Of a stretch of DNA of 64,000 nt, positions 9,384 to 18,129 are shown in pieces. Within the stretch, counting starts at the first letter, position 1. Each line of letters begins with the position of its first letter. The DNA comes from NC2004 sp050874905 (GTDB lineage: Bacteria; Bacillota; Clostridia; Lachnospirales; Lachnospiraceae), in contig JBNMLP010000005.1 in the NCBI GenBank assembly GCA_050874905.1, forward strand, positions 62,001-126,000, read 5' to 3'. The translations under genes and the position numbers were made by a program. A model generated the notes under the pieces. That model was not told the DNA's origin, searched no databases, and saw only the letters and a program-made list of their open reading frames with translations.

Positions 9384-10724
9384 CTATTTTTTGGTTTTCA
9401 CCTTATATACCTGACTTTTGCATTTATATGTGGAATTGCCCTTTTTGTAAATGGCAACCACCTTTACATAATACATCGTATTCTTTTTCAGCTTCTTTTT
9501 CCCGTATTTGGTAATCTTCGCTGACTGCTTCTTTGCTTTCACGGTTTTTACTTTTTTGTAGGAATCTGCTCCACTCTTTTTCAGATAAATGGCATAGGAC
9601 GTTGCCCCTGTTACCTTTGACCAGGAAAGGAAAATGGAAGTTTTCTGCGCCGTTCCGGTCACGCTTTTCAAACCCACAGAGAAATACTTGTAAGAAGACC
9701 ACTGTCCCGTCTGTCTGGTTCCATCTGTCAGCGTGTAGGTACCACGTACCCGCACTTTATAAAACTGATTCTTTTTGATCCTCGTATCCGTGATCGTGAT
9801 GGCATCCGGATTGCCGGTATATGTACCAAGCTTTCTTCCGGAAGCATTATAAAGCTCGGCCTCTGTATCATAAAAGGAAGTGTCGGAATTGCCAAGTCCT
9901 GCTACCGCAAAAGAAGCGTAGGAAAGTCCGACATTAGTTAAAGAAATTCCGGTCGGCTTTTTAGCGATCGGAGCGGCCCGGAAAGATACTACAGATAACG
10001 GATTATATTTCAACTCACCGTCATCCTGACGGTTTGCTGCTGTCACATAAAATACATACTCTGCCTGTGCCAGTCCGGTTATGGTATAGGTGTCTACATT
10101 TCCTACCGTCTTGATCGTGTGCTCGGTAGAACGAGCTCCCGTCTGCCAGTACCGGATCACATACCAGTTGGCATCACTGCATTTTGCCCATGACAGAGTG
10201 ATAGAATCCACTGTTGTAGCGGTCATATGAAGATTCGTAACTTTTCCGGATGGGATTCCAAGGGTATCGGAGGTATTCCCTGATGTATTGTTGGAGGTAC
10301 CATTTCCCGAAGCTACACCATTGATCAGATCTTTGATGACATCAGAAGTATTTCCTGGTGTATTGTTGGAGGTACCATTTCCCGAAGCTGCCCCATTGAC
10401 CCAATCTTTGATGATATCTGCTGCATCCCCACTAGTTACTGGAGGTTTCACATCACCACTTGCCGTTGGCAGTTTTACATCTCCGCTTGCTGTTGGCAGC
10501 TTCACGTCACCACTTGCTGTTGGTAGTTTTACATCTCCACTTGCTGTTGGCAGCTTCACGTCACCACTTGCTGTTGGCAGTTTTACATCTCCACTTACAA
10601 ACGGCAGATCAAGGGCATCCACCTCTGTCACTATACCGTTTGGTATATAGCCGGCAAAAAAATCTGATGCCAGCAGCACTGCCACCAGTAAATATGCTAT
10701 TCTACGTGCTCCATTACGTTTCAT
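9384..10724 (-). CDS. Secreted Fn3-repeat surface protein with tandem repeats
   Basis: The 446 residues begin with a basic stretch and a hydrophobic core (about 8-25), consistent with a signal peptide. Next come six near-identical 9-residue units (TASGDVKLP type) and one degenerate unit, then two 25-residue repeats rich in Asn, Ser, Thr and Gly, and then three fibronectin type III-like domains (about 175-446), the last very rich in lysine. There is no LPxTG sorting signal or C-terminal membrane anchor, so it is either released or held by charge. AGGAGG precedes the ATG at 10724. It is first in a run with the two YhgE genes. Adhesion or a wall-associated role is inferred from the domains. Confidence 0.75.
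   Translation of the reverse strand: MKRNGARRIAYLLVAVLLASDFFAGYIPNGIVTEVDALDLPFVSGDVKLPTASGDVKLPTASGDVKLPTASGDVKLPTASGDVKLPTASGDVKPPVTSGDAADIIKDWVNGAASGNGTSNNTPGNTSDVIKDLINGVASGNGTSNNTSGNTSDTLGIPSGKVTNLHMTATTVDSITLSWAKCSDANWYVIRYWQTGARSTEHTIKTVGNVDTYTITGLAQAEYVFYVTAANRQDDGELKYNPLSVVSFRAAPIAKKPTGISLTNVGLSYASFAVAGLGNSDTSFYDTEAELYNASGRKLGTYTGNPDAITITDTRIKKNQFYKVRVRGTYTLTDGTRQTGQWSSYKYFSVGLKSVTGTAQKTSIFLSWSKVTGATSYAIYLKKSGADSYKKVKTVKAKKQSAKITKYGKKKLKKNTMYYVKVVAIYKKGNSTYKCKSQVYKVKTKK
10266..10415 (-). repeat. Two 75-bp in-frame repeats in the Fn3 protein
   Basis: Two adjacent, highly similar 75-bp copies (10266-10340 and 10341-10415) encode 25-residue units of the type IKDxxNGxASGNGTSNNT. The spacing is a multiple of three, so gain or loss keeps the frame. 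Confidence 0.85.
10444..10600 (-). repeat. 27-bp minisatellite in the Fn3 protein
   Basis: About six 27-bp units, each encoding a 9-residue SGDVKLP-containing unit. Two alternating sequence versions give a 54-bp higher-order period, which points to duplication of pairs of units. Confidence 0.9.
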
Positions 10725-10762
10725 TCTATTTCCTCCTTTAATTTTCTATCTCCATTCGCCTG

Positions 10763-11719
10763 CTACGCACGCACCAAGAGCAGTGCGGCGATACAGATTA
10801 CGATCTGAAGGATCGCAAAACGAAAGACTACCTGATTGTTGGACCAGCCTTTATTTTTTCTCACATGGTCATGCAACGGACATGTCGTATGCGTTAAAAT
10901 GCTGATCTTTAAGAAACGTTTTAAAGAAACCTTGATCAGTCCCAGACCTCCATCTAAGATTGTTACCAGTCCCAGTAACAGATAAAGGAACGGACTCTGG
11001 GTCTTTAACATTGCAATTGCAATAAAAAGTCCCATTGCACGGGAACCTGCGTCTCCCATCAGCATAGAACTTGGATTCGCATTATACCACAGATAAGCCA
11101 GCAGGCACAAGATAAATGCCGGAACCAGCTTTCCAAACGGATCACGGATCAGAAGATACGCCGATGAAAGCGTTACGATCGTCAGTGTGGCAGAAAGGCC
11201 GTCTACTCCATCACTGCAGTTCGTCACATTGATCGCTGCCCATACCAGAACTACGACCAGAATTCCAAAAAGGATCTTTGGGATCACAAAGGAAACGCCA
11301 AAGAGTGCCAGCGTCACTTCGGTAGAGTTATAGTGGATAAAGGTTACGGCGATCAATACCGCGATCACAAGATCCAAAAAGCCTTTCTTATATTCGCCCC
11401 ACGGTGTTTTGGCAGCATCATCCAAGAATCCGGTAAGCATTGCCATCACCACAAGGATCAGATAAATGATATGCTCAAGTTTTATTGATGTAAAGAGCAG
11501 TACCGTCACCGCAAATACCAGCACAAAAACAATACCGGCCCCTCTCGCTTTTCCTTTGGACAGTGCGCCGTCTACTGCATATTCGCGTCCCTGATCACTC
11601 GGAAGATAGGGCATCATCCATTTCAGGAAGAAAAATGTGCCAAGAAATGCCACTGCTGCCCGAAGCAGTGCAATCATCGATTCTGAAACTCCTGCATTGT
11701 TTAATAATGTTGCTACCAT
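10763..11719 (-). CDS. mraY: Phospho-N-acetylmuramoyl-pentapeptide-transferase
   Basis: MraY transfers phospho-MurNAc-pentapeptide from UDP to undecaprenyl phosphate, making lipid I at the inner face of the membrane. This 318-residue polytopic protein carries the family signatures: GFLDDAAK with the paired Asp (about 97-104), NCSDGVDGLS (about 168-177), LMGDAGSRAMG (about 220-230), and a divergent form of the loop normally written PLHHHF, here CPLHDHV. The start at 11719 has AAAGGA upstream. It stands apart from a mur/fts cluster, next to a NUDIX gene with which it is not clearly co-transcribed because a terminator lies between them. Confidence 0.92.
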   Translation of the reverse strand: MVATLLNNAGVSESMIALLRAAVAFLGTFFFLKWMMPYLPSDQGREYAVDGALSKGKARGAGIVFVLVFAVTVLLFTSIKLEHIIYLILVVMAMLTGFLDDAAKTPWGEYKKGFLDLVIAVLIAVTFIHYNSTEVTLALFGVSFVIPKILFGILVVVLVWAAINVTNCSDGVDGLSATLTIVTLSSAYLLIRDPFGKLVPAFILCLLAYLWYNANPSSMLMGDAGSRAMGLFIAIAMLKTQSPFLYLLLGLVTILDGGLGLIKVSLKRFLKISILTHTTCPLHDHVRKNKGWSNNQVVFRFAILQIVICIAALLLVRA

Positions 11720-11758
11720 CGTTGTTCGTCCTTTCCTTTTTCCTGTGCATCAAATGAC

Positions 11759-11806
11759 AAAAAGCAGGTGAGTATGTCTTTTGAACCTGATCCTACCTGC
11801 TTTTTT
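11759..11806 (-). terminator. Terminator downstream of the NUDIX gene
   Basis: Arms AAAGCAGGT and ACCTGCTTT enclose a loop of about 25 nt, with A/T tracts on both sides. It lies just after the NUDIX stop codon (11810) and before mraY. Confidence 0.7.
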
Positions 11807-11809
11807 CTC

Positions 11810-12262
11810 TTAATAATACTTCTTGCTTCCCCAAAGATTATTCTTCTTCATACGAAGGTACTCCTCGTACGCCTGCTCTAATATCTGTTTTTCGTTCGCA
11901 AATCGAAGTAAATGATAGGCTTCATGAAACTTGTAAAAGCCGGAATCCTCAAAGTATTCCTCTTTCTGCGGCTTACTGTAATAACTGTCCCCCATCATCA
12001 GATACCAGTGTACATCCTTGTCCACAATGTCCTCCGCTGCCCGGAAAGAATATTCGCTCTTTCCAATGTACTTCATGATCGTGGCACTTGCTCCGGTTTC
12101 CTCTTTCACTTCCCGAAGAGCAGTCTCTTTGTACTCCTCTCCTTCTTCTACGGTTCCTTTCGGTAAAACCCAGCCGTCATACTTATTCTTGTAGTTCTTA
12201 TACAAAAGTAAAATTTTGCCTCTGAATATTACCACACCACCACAGCTTATTGCTTCTATCAT
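11810..12262 (-). CDS. NUDIX hydrolase
   Basis: NUDIX enzymes hydrolyse nucleoside diphosphates linked to another group. This 150-residue protein has an intact Nudix box, beginning GTVEEGEE (about residue 38) and ending REVKEETGA, with all the metal-binding glutamates. The core is typical of the family, and the C-terminal 40 residues are charged and helical. I chose the ATG at 12262 because AGGAGG lies 7 bases upstream; a longer frame to 12334 has no such site. The substrate cannot be predicted. It has its own promoter and terminator, so it is monocistronic. Confidence 0.9.
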   Translation of the reverse strand: MIEAISCGGVVIFRGKILLLYKNYKNKYDGWVLPKGTVEEGEEYKETALREVKEETGASATIMKYIGKSEYSFRAAEDIVDKDVHWYLMMGDSYYSKPQKEEYFEDSGFYKFHEAYHLLRFANEKQILEQAYEEYLRMKKNNLWGSKKYY

Positions 12263-12345
12263 TGCAAATCCTCCTGTATTACCTGTACTCAGGTTGTTTG
12301 GGTGTGCGTGATACTTCCCGTATCCCATTTTCACATTTAACTATA

Positions 12346-12374
12346 AGTATAACGTACTTTTATAAAAACTTCAA
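12346..12374 (-). promoter_or_regulatory. Promoter of the NUDIX gene
   Basis: On the minus strand, TTGAAG (12369-12374) and TATACT (12346-12351) are separated by 17 bases. Transcription would start about 75 bases before the ATG. Confidence 0.7.
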
Positions 12375-12387
12375 CATTTCTTGTCAC

Positions 12388-13929
12388 TTATTTGTGCTTG
12401 TTATAGTAGGTCGTAAAGATCTGTTTGGCGATTGGAACTGCTACGCCGCTTCCAGAGCCGCCATCCTCTGCCAGTACGCAGACTGCGATCTTTGGATTCT
12501 TTACCGGAGAGAAACCGACAAACCATGCGTGTGCCTTTTTTCCCTCCTGATGCTCTGCCGATCCGGTCTTGCCGGCATAGGTATGTGCCAGTCCCGATAA
12601 GGCACTTGCCGTTCCTTCTTTTACCACATCTACCAGCATGTCCGTCAGATCCTCTGCCTCCTGCTCTGTCATAACTTCTTTATAAACGCTCGGTGTAAAC
12701 TGTTTTACCGATCTGCCATCCACACTTTCCACGTAGTCCGTCAGATACGGTGTCATCATCACTCCATCATTTGCCACTGCGGATATGATCATGCAGTTTA
12801 AAAGCGGTGTGATCAATGTATCTCCCTGTCCGATCGCTGTCTGCGGCATCTCGCTTCGGTTGGAACTTTTAGAAAGAGCAAAGCGGCTCTTGCTGTATTC
12901 CAGATTGAGCGGCATGCTCTGGTTAAACAATAACGACTGTGCCGTTTTCCGGTAAGAAGAAAAATTCAGTCCGGAAGCCAGCGTCACAAATGCATTGTTA
13001 CAGGAATGTGCCATTGCAGAATATATATCCACCTGTCCATGTACTGCATTTCCGGCGCAATGGATCTTCACATGATCCACTGTCGTCGAGCCAGTACATT
13101 CATAAGAAAATGATTTCCAGTTGGTATTTTCTCTCATGTATTCGAGTGCCGTCACGATCTTAAAGGTTGATCCCGGCGGATAAAGCCCCTGCGTGGCACG
13201 GTTCAGCAGAGAGGAATTTTCATCCTGATTAAGAGAATCCCACAAATCTGCGATCGCATTGGGATCGTAATCCGGCTTGCTCACCATTGCAAGGATCTTT
13301 CCGGTTTCCGGTTCCATGACAACCACTGCCCCTTTATAAGAACCCAGTGCATCGTATGCGGTTTTCTGCAGGTCATAATCCAACGTCGTATAGACGGTAT
13401 CGCCCTCACTTTTTTCGTCCTTCAGATCATTGACGATACGTTTTAAAATATTTTCATGGGACGAATACATGTAGTAATTGGCACTTGCTTCAAGTCCTGA
13501 TTTCCCATAAATATCATACCCCGCAACATGCGTAAATAAACGTCCGGCAGGATAGCTTCTCGTATATTTTTCGCCCGATGTTTTGACACTTTTTGCAATC
13601 GTTTTTCCATCCGCAGTTTTTAACTCTCCCTTGATGATCCGGTCACTGAAAATGTTCTTTCGCGGATTGTACGCACTGGTGACATCCTCTTTTCCCGGCA
13701 CGGCAACATAGTAGGCAATGTAGCCCATCAGCGCCACAAACAAAAAAGCAAAGAAGTAGGCAACCACAAGGATCTGACGATTGAGTTTCAAATGTTTGGC
13801 GGGTCTTGTAAGGGCATCTAAGATTGCGTAGCATACCCCTTTATCTTTGCCGGATTTCGCGTTCTTTTCCGGCTGCTTTGCCATATTCGCTGGCCTGTTC
13901 TTCGGATTTTTCTTCATATTCTTTTCCAT
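12388..13929 (-). CDS. Class B penicillin-binding protein (PbpA-like transpeptidase)
   Basis: Class B PBPs cross-link peptidoglycan as partners of SEDS glycosyltransferases. A basic cytoplasmic N-terminus is followed by one membrane anchor (about residues 50-72), a pedestal region and a transpeptidase domain. The catalytic motifs are all present: SxxK (STFK, about 256-259), SxN (SCN, about 313) and KTG (about 461). The small pedestal resembles PbpA of Actinobacteria more than FtsI/PBP2. The gene overlaps the end of the SEDS gene by 89 bases. The start is uncertain: ATGs at 13929 and 13917 have equally modest sites, and a TTG lies at 13947. The tight overlap supports a SEDS-PBP pair acting in elongation, division or sporulation. 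Confidence 0.92.
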   Translation of the reverse strand: MEKNMKKNPKNRPANMAKQPEKNAKSGKDKGVCYAILDALTRPAKHLKLNRQILVVAYFFAFLFVALMGYIAYYVAVPGKEDVTSAYNPRKNIFSDRIIKGELKTADGKTIAKSVKTSGEKYTRSYPAGRLFTHVAGYDIYGKSGLEASANYYMYSSHENILKRIVNDLKDEKSEGDTVYTTLDYDLQKTAYDALGSYKGAVVVMEPETGKILAMVSKPDYDPNAIADLWDSLNQDENSSLLNRATQGLYPPGSTFKIVTALEYMRENTNWKSFSYECTGSTTVDHVKIHCAGNAVHGQVDIYSAMAHSCNNAFVTLASGLNFSSYRKTAQSLLFNQSMPLNLEYSKSRFALSKSSNRSEMPQTAIGQGDTLITPLLNCMIISAVANDGVMMTPYLTDYVESVDGRSVKQFTPSVYKEVMTEQEAEDLTDMLVDVVKEGTASALSGLAHTYAGKTGSAEHQEGKKAHAWFVGFSPVKNPKIAVCVLAEDGGSGSGVAVPIAKQIFTTYYNKHK

Positions 13930-15235
13930 CCTCTTTCTTTTCTCCAAGCATTACCAGTCCCTGTGTGATACCAAATATCAAAAACACACTTACCACGCTG
14001 CTTCGTCCATAACTGATGAGTGGCAGCGTAACACCGGTAAGTGGAATAAATTTCACTGCTCCACCGATATTTAAAAAGATCTGGAACATGAAGCAGACAC
14101 CAAAGCCCAGTGCGATCAGCTTATACATTGGATAACGGGAGCGCATGGAAGCATTCAGAAAGACAAGCAGACAGCTCACATACACTAAGATCAGACAGAG
14201 TACAAAAATGGTTCCCATCTCTTCTGCCAGAGCAGAAAAGATAAAATCGGAATACACGACCGGAATACTGTCCGGCATTCCCTGTCCGAGCCCCAGTCCA
14301 AACCAGCTTCCGGTACCGATCGCAAATAATGACTGGATCACCTGATAGCTTCCATTATCAATATTGCCCCATGGATCACGCCAGATGTTCACACGTGTCT
14401 GCACATGACTGAACAGCCGGTAAGCAACCACAGCCGCTGCACTTCCGGCCAGCACACCGCTGACAAAAAGCGTCAGACGTCCGGTTGCCACGTAGAGCAT
14501 TACCAGATATACAATAAAGAAAATGAGGGCTGCACCAAGATCCTTTTCCAACACCAGAAACAGTACATACGCTCCGGCGATTGCCGTTGTGATGATCAAC
14601 TGTTTCAGGTCAAGTGGTTTCGACAGACGGCACGCTAAAAACAATACAAACAATATTTTAGCAAACTCTGACGGCTGCAGGGTGATCCCCGCAATGGAGA
14701 TCCAGTTGCTTGCGCCATATTTGCTGACACCAAATACCAGCACTGTGGCAAGTACGATAAATCCGCTCACTCCATAAAACCACGTCAGCTTCTCCCACAT
14801 CCGGATGCGCTTCATCATAAGCGGCAGCAGCATGCAGAGGAAAAAGCTTGCAACAATCATAATAAACTGCTTCAGCGCGTAATTTTCATAGGAAAGTCTT
14901 GTCAGCATGATCATTCCAACGATCATGAAAAACATCATATTATTGGTCAGCAGTCTTGATGTGCCCGGATAGATCCTCCGGTAAAACAGCAGGACAAACA
15001 GCACAAAAACCAGCTGTGCCAGATAAAAATAAACCAGCCTGATATCCTTTTGCAAAAGAACCAGATCCAGATTGGCAAAAAACTGGAAATACAGAAGGAT
15101 ATGTTCCTGTCTGCGATACCGCCGTTTGAGCCGCTTCTCGGAAGAATCCGAAAATACCTGATAGCAGGTAAGGCAGTAAACTGCCGCAAGGATCGTATTC
15201 AGATATCCGGTCAATACCAGAATAATGTGTACCAT
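13841..15235 (-). CDS. FtsW/RodA/SpoVE-family SEDS glycosyltransferase
   Basis: SEDS proteins polymerise lipid II into glycan strands. The 464-residue protein has about ten to twelve membrane segments and family signatures: ASNWISIAGITLQPSEFAK (about 175-193), the loop GSYQVIQSLFAIGTGSWFG, and GVTLPLISYGRSS near the C-terminus. The two leading hydrophobic segments and a positively charged loop (RLKRRYRRQ, about 35-43) make it longer at the N-terminus than B. subtilis FtsW. AAGGAGG precedes the ATG at 15235. Its 3' end overlaps the PBP gene, the usual arrangement for cognate SEDS-PBP partners. Whether it serves division or elongation is not decidable here. Confidence 0.92.
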   Translation of the reverse strand: MVHIILVLTGYLNTILAAVYCLTCYQVFSDSSEKRLKRRYRRQEHILLYFQFFANLDLVLLQKDIRLVYFYLAQLVFVLFVLLFYRRIYPGTSRLLTNNMMFFMIVGMIMLTRLSYENYALKQFIMIVASFFLCMLLPLMMKRIRMWEKLTWFYGVSGFIVLATVLVFGVSKYGASNWISIAGITLQPSEFAKILFVLFLACRLSKPLDLKQLIITTAIAGAYVLFLVLEKDLGAALIFFIVYLVMLYVATGRLTLFVSGVLAGSAAAVVAYRLFSHVQTRVNIWRDPWGNIDNGSYQVIQSLFAIGTGSWFGLGLGQGMPDSIPVVYSDFIFSALAEEMGTIFVLCLILVYVSCLLVFLNASMRSRYPMYKLIALGFGVCFMFQIFLNIGGAVKFIPLTGVTLPLISYGRSSVVSVFLIFGITQGLVMLGEKKEDGKEYEEKSEEQASEYGKAAGKEREIRQR

Positions 15236-15253
15236 AACAGCCTCCTTTCCTCT

Positions 15254-17659
15254 CTAATCGATCGTGGAAAATGCATGTCCCCGGTTTCCTGAAACCGGTA
15301 CAAAATCTTCCCGTTTTTGTAAATATTCTTTTTCAAATGCGGTAAGGATCGCCTCCATCTGTTCCGGCTGTTCCGTTGTAAAGGAAAGCAAAATACCGGA
15401 ATAACAGCGTGTGTCGATCTTTTCCCGGCATCCGGATAGGGAAAGCGGTTCCTCTTCCAAAAGCTCTGTATCACAGCGGTCACAATGATGCATGACAAGG
15501 TATGACTTTCCTTTCCGGTCTTTGATCCTCGTCACACCACCCGCTGCATCACAATGTCCCAGCGTTTTTTTCACACATTGGGCAGAAGTCATCATCAAAC
15601 TTTTTCCATATACCTTAAGCAGCCCCTCCGTAACAGACAATGCTTCCCATTCCCGTATGCTGAGTTCTGCCGGAAGCACCGTATATGCAAGGGTCAGATC
15701 ATCGTACTGTGCAAGGTCTCTCTGATAGGACATGCGGCTTACGGTATTATACTGATATATGGTATCGTCAAAAATCAGCTTTTTCTTCCCTTTATGCGAC
15801 TGACAAAATGTGCTCACAAAGGCGTAAGCATCCATAGAACTTACCAGTATGCCATCCGCCCGCAGGATCTGCTTTTTATACTGTTCTTCTTTTTCGGCAT
15901 AAGCCCGAAACATATGCGGCAGTGCAACATATACTTCTTTTTCGGAAAATAAATCATCCGGAAGCTGCTCTAATAAACCTGCCGGAACGATTACCGCAGC
16001 CACCTGCTTTCTATGCGCGATTTCTTCTGCCTGTTCCCTGGTAGAAACCTGAACCAGCATGCATTTTCCCAGTGCAGCAGACTTTCTCTCTTCCTTAAAC
16101 GAAAAAGGAACAGCTTCTGACACCTGCCGTCTTGCAGGAAGCAGCATTGCTTTTTTTAGAGCGTCAACCGCTTCCCGGCGCAGCTCTTTTAATCCTTTTA
16201 CGGAATAGAAAATCCCTTCCTCCGCTTCCAGCTTCATCTCCTGTAAGGTAAATTCTGTAGTTCCCATCTGTCCCAGCGTTTTTCTGATCTGTTCCTTTGT
16301 AAGTGGCTGTTTCTCCGCCTTTGTCACAATATCTTTATATACGGTAACCGTGCAGGAACCATCCGGTGTTGCAAGTGTCAGCTCTGCCGGAGTATCAAGC
16401 ACCATACGGCAGCTTCCTATGATCGGAATTTTCTCCTGCTTCGTGATCTCTTCTAACAGCTGCGCGATCAGATGCGGACTTTTCATCCGGTAAAGCGGCA
16501 TTTTCTTTCTTAACTGGCGAAGCTGTCTGCCCCGCAGTTCTACTAAAGCCCCCGCCTGCTTTTCTTCCGGGCAGGTCAGCGTGATCTCCTCTTTTCCGGT
16601 ACGGATCTCGATCACATCTCCCGGATAGAGATTCTGTTCTGTTCGGAACAGGATTGTATTTTTCGTAATGTCTTTGATCGTTCCAATCGCTACGCCATGA
16701 TGGTTCGGACGTCTGACCTCCATCATCTTTTCTCCATTGTGTGTCTGATAGTAGCCTTCGTGAAATCCACCACGATTATACATCTGCATCAAAAGCATAC
16801 GATCGCTGTCCTCTACCTTGTACGGCACCTCTTCATATACCATATCCACGTATTTACGATAAACCTTTGTGACAGCCGCCACATATTCCGGCTTCTTCAT
16901 ACGCCCTTCTATTTTAAAGGAATCGATCCCGACGGCACAAAGCTGCGGCAAAAGATCCAGTGTCATCATATCCTTCGGTGAAAGAAGGTGAAGGTTTCTG
17001 CCATCCTCCAACTGGTAGGAAAGCCGGCACGGCTGCGCACAGCGTCCCCGGTTTCCACTTCTTCCCCCGATACGGCTGCTTAAAAAGCACTGTCCGGAAT
17101 AACAGTAACACAATGCTCCATGCACAAAGCATTCTACTTCCAGTCCCGGAATTGCTGTCAGCTTTTTGATCTCTTCCAGCGATAATTCCCGTCCCGGCAC
17201 CACGCGCGCAGCGCCAAGCTCTTTCATTTTCCTTGCACCGGCTTCATGCAGGATTCCCATCTGTGTACTTACATGCAGAGCAAGATCCGGGAAGGCTTCC
17301 TTCACGGCACAAAACACACCAAAATCCTGTACGATCAGCGCATCCAGCCCTCTACGATAAAAAGGAAGGAGATATGGAATCAATTCCTCTCTTATCTCCT
17401 TCTCCTTTAACAATGTATTTACTGTCAGATAAATCTTGCACCCATGAAGATGAGCAAAATCGATGGCGGCAAGCAACTGTTCCTCATCAAAATTCTCGGC
17501 AAAGGCACGCGCCCCAAATTGCATTCCGCCCATGTAAATGGCATCTGCCCCCGCGTAAACAGCCGCCTTTAATGCATCAAAAGAACCAGCCGGGGCAAGC
17601 ACCTCCGGCTTTTTTCTGCCATTATGAAATTGTGACACGTCCTTTTTTTGCTTTATCAA
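15254..17659 (-). CDS. U32 family peptidase (RlhA/YhbU-like)
   Basis: The N-terminal U32 domain opens with KPEVLAPAGSFDALKAA (about 18-34) and carries a cysteine-rich core (about 176-210: HGALCYCYSGQC, then RCAQPCR), the cysteines that hold an iron-sulfur cluster in characterised U32 proteins. Members of this family hydroxylate nucleotides in tRNA or rRNA (TrhP, RlhA) rather than act as proteases. The remaining 500 residues include a collagenase-associated DUF3656-like region and a C-terminal segment with a further Cys/His cluster (MHHCDRCD). The start is TTG at 17659, sharing TTGA with the zapA stop codon, which indicates translational coupling; there is no in-frame ATG ahead of the conserved domain. 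Confidence 0.88.
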   Translation of the reverse strand: MIKQKKDVSQFHNGRKKPEVLAPAGSFDALKAAVYAGADAIYMGGMQFGARAFAENFDEEQLLAAIDFAHLHGCKIYLTVNTLLKEKEIREELIPYLLPFYRRGLDALIVQDFGVFCAVKEAFPDLALHVSTQMGILHEAGARKMKELGAARVVPGRELSLEEIKKLTAIPGLEVECFVHGALCYCYSGQCFLSSRIGGRSGNRGRCAQPCRLSYQLEDGRNLHLLSPKDMMTLDLLPQLCAVGIDSFKIEGRMKKPEYVAAVTKVYRKYVDMVYEEVPYKVEDSDRMLLMQMYNRGGFHEGYYQTHNGEKMMEVRRPNHHGVAIGTIKDITKNTILFRTEQNLYPGDVIEIRTGKEEITLTCPEEKQAGALVELRGRQLRQLRKKMPLYRMKSPHLIAQLLEEITKQEKIPIIGSCRMVLDTPAELTLATPDGSCTVTVYKDIVTKAEKQPLTKEQIRKTLGQMGTTEFTLQEMKLEAEEGIFYSVKGLKELRREAVDALKKAMLLPARRQVSEAVPFSFKEERKSAALGKCMLVQVSTREQAEEIAHRKQVAAVIVPAGLLEQLPDDLFSEKEVYVALPHMFRAYAEKEEQYKKQILRADGILVSSMDAYAFVSTFCQSHKGKKKLIFDDTIYQYNTVSRMSYQRDLAQYDDLTLAYTVLPAELSIREWEALSVTEGLLKVYGKSLMMTSAQCVKKTLGHCDAAGGVTRIKDRKGKSYLVMHHCDRCDTELLEEEPLSLSGCREKIDTRCYSGILLSFTTEQPEQMEAILTAFEKEYLQKREDFVPVSGNRGHAFSTID

Positions 17660-18093
17660 GATTCTTTCCCACTTTCTTTTGTTTTCAACCGGGATTTTAC
17701 CGTCTTTTCCGCTTCCATCTCCAGCACCCTTTTCTGCAGGGTATGGATCTGTTCTTTCTGTTCTTCCATCAGCTTCTGTGCTGACTCATATTTGATCTTT
17801 GTTTCGATCTGCTCATGCTGGATGTCATAATTTTGTTTCTCCAGCTTGTTTAATTCATTTTGCAGAGCGTCCACCTTATCCTTCGCTTTGAAATAATCAT
17901 CTGCAATATTAAGAGAAAGCAGTAGTGCCTGATAGTCCGGTGTCAGCTTATGATACTGTTCCGACATTTTACATTCTGTCTTTTTGTTGTTGATATAAAG
18001 TGCCACCTTCTGCATATATTCAATGCTCTCGTCTGCGGAAAGTGTGATTACTTTTTCATCAATGATAACCTGTACATCTTTTTTCTGTGCCAT
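17656..18093 (-). CDS. zapA: Cell division protein ZapA
   Basis: ZapA bundles FtsZ filaments at midcell. The first 90 residues match the ZapA globular domain (VIIDEKVITLSADESIEYMQKVALYIN) and the remaining 55 form a coiled coil, consistent with the family's dimeric/tetrameric stalk; at 145 aa it is somewhat longer than the typical 90-110. The tail is highly charged. GAGG precedes the ATG at 18093. It is 36 bases downstream of ruvB and overlaps the U32 gene by 4 bases, an order I recall from other Clostridia. Confidence 0.88.
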   Translation of the reverse strand: MAQKKDVQVIIDEKVITLSADESIEYMQKVALYINNKKTECKMSEQYHKLTPDYQALLLSLNIADDYFKAKDKVDALQNELNKLEKQNYDIQHEQIETKIKYESAQKLMEEQKEQIHTLQKRVLEMEAEKTVKSRLKTKESGKES

Positions 18094-18129
18094 ATTTTAT
18101 CCTCACTCTCTGATTCTAATGATAAAATG

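Noticed and set aside
10444..10600. CRISPR-like array
   Set aside because: The 27-bp units are contiguous, with no unique spacers, and are protein-coding in frame. No cas genes are present.
10288..10741. Plus-strand ORFs of 93-120 codons with repeated leucine/serine units
   Set aside because: They are mirror readings of the in-frame repeats of the Fn3 surface protein; no start signals.
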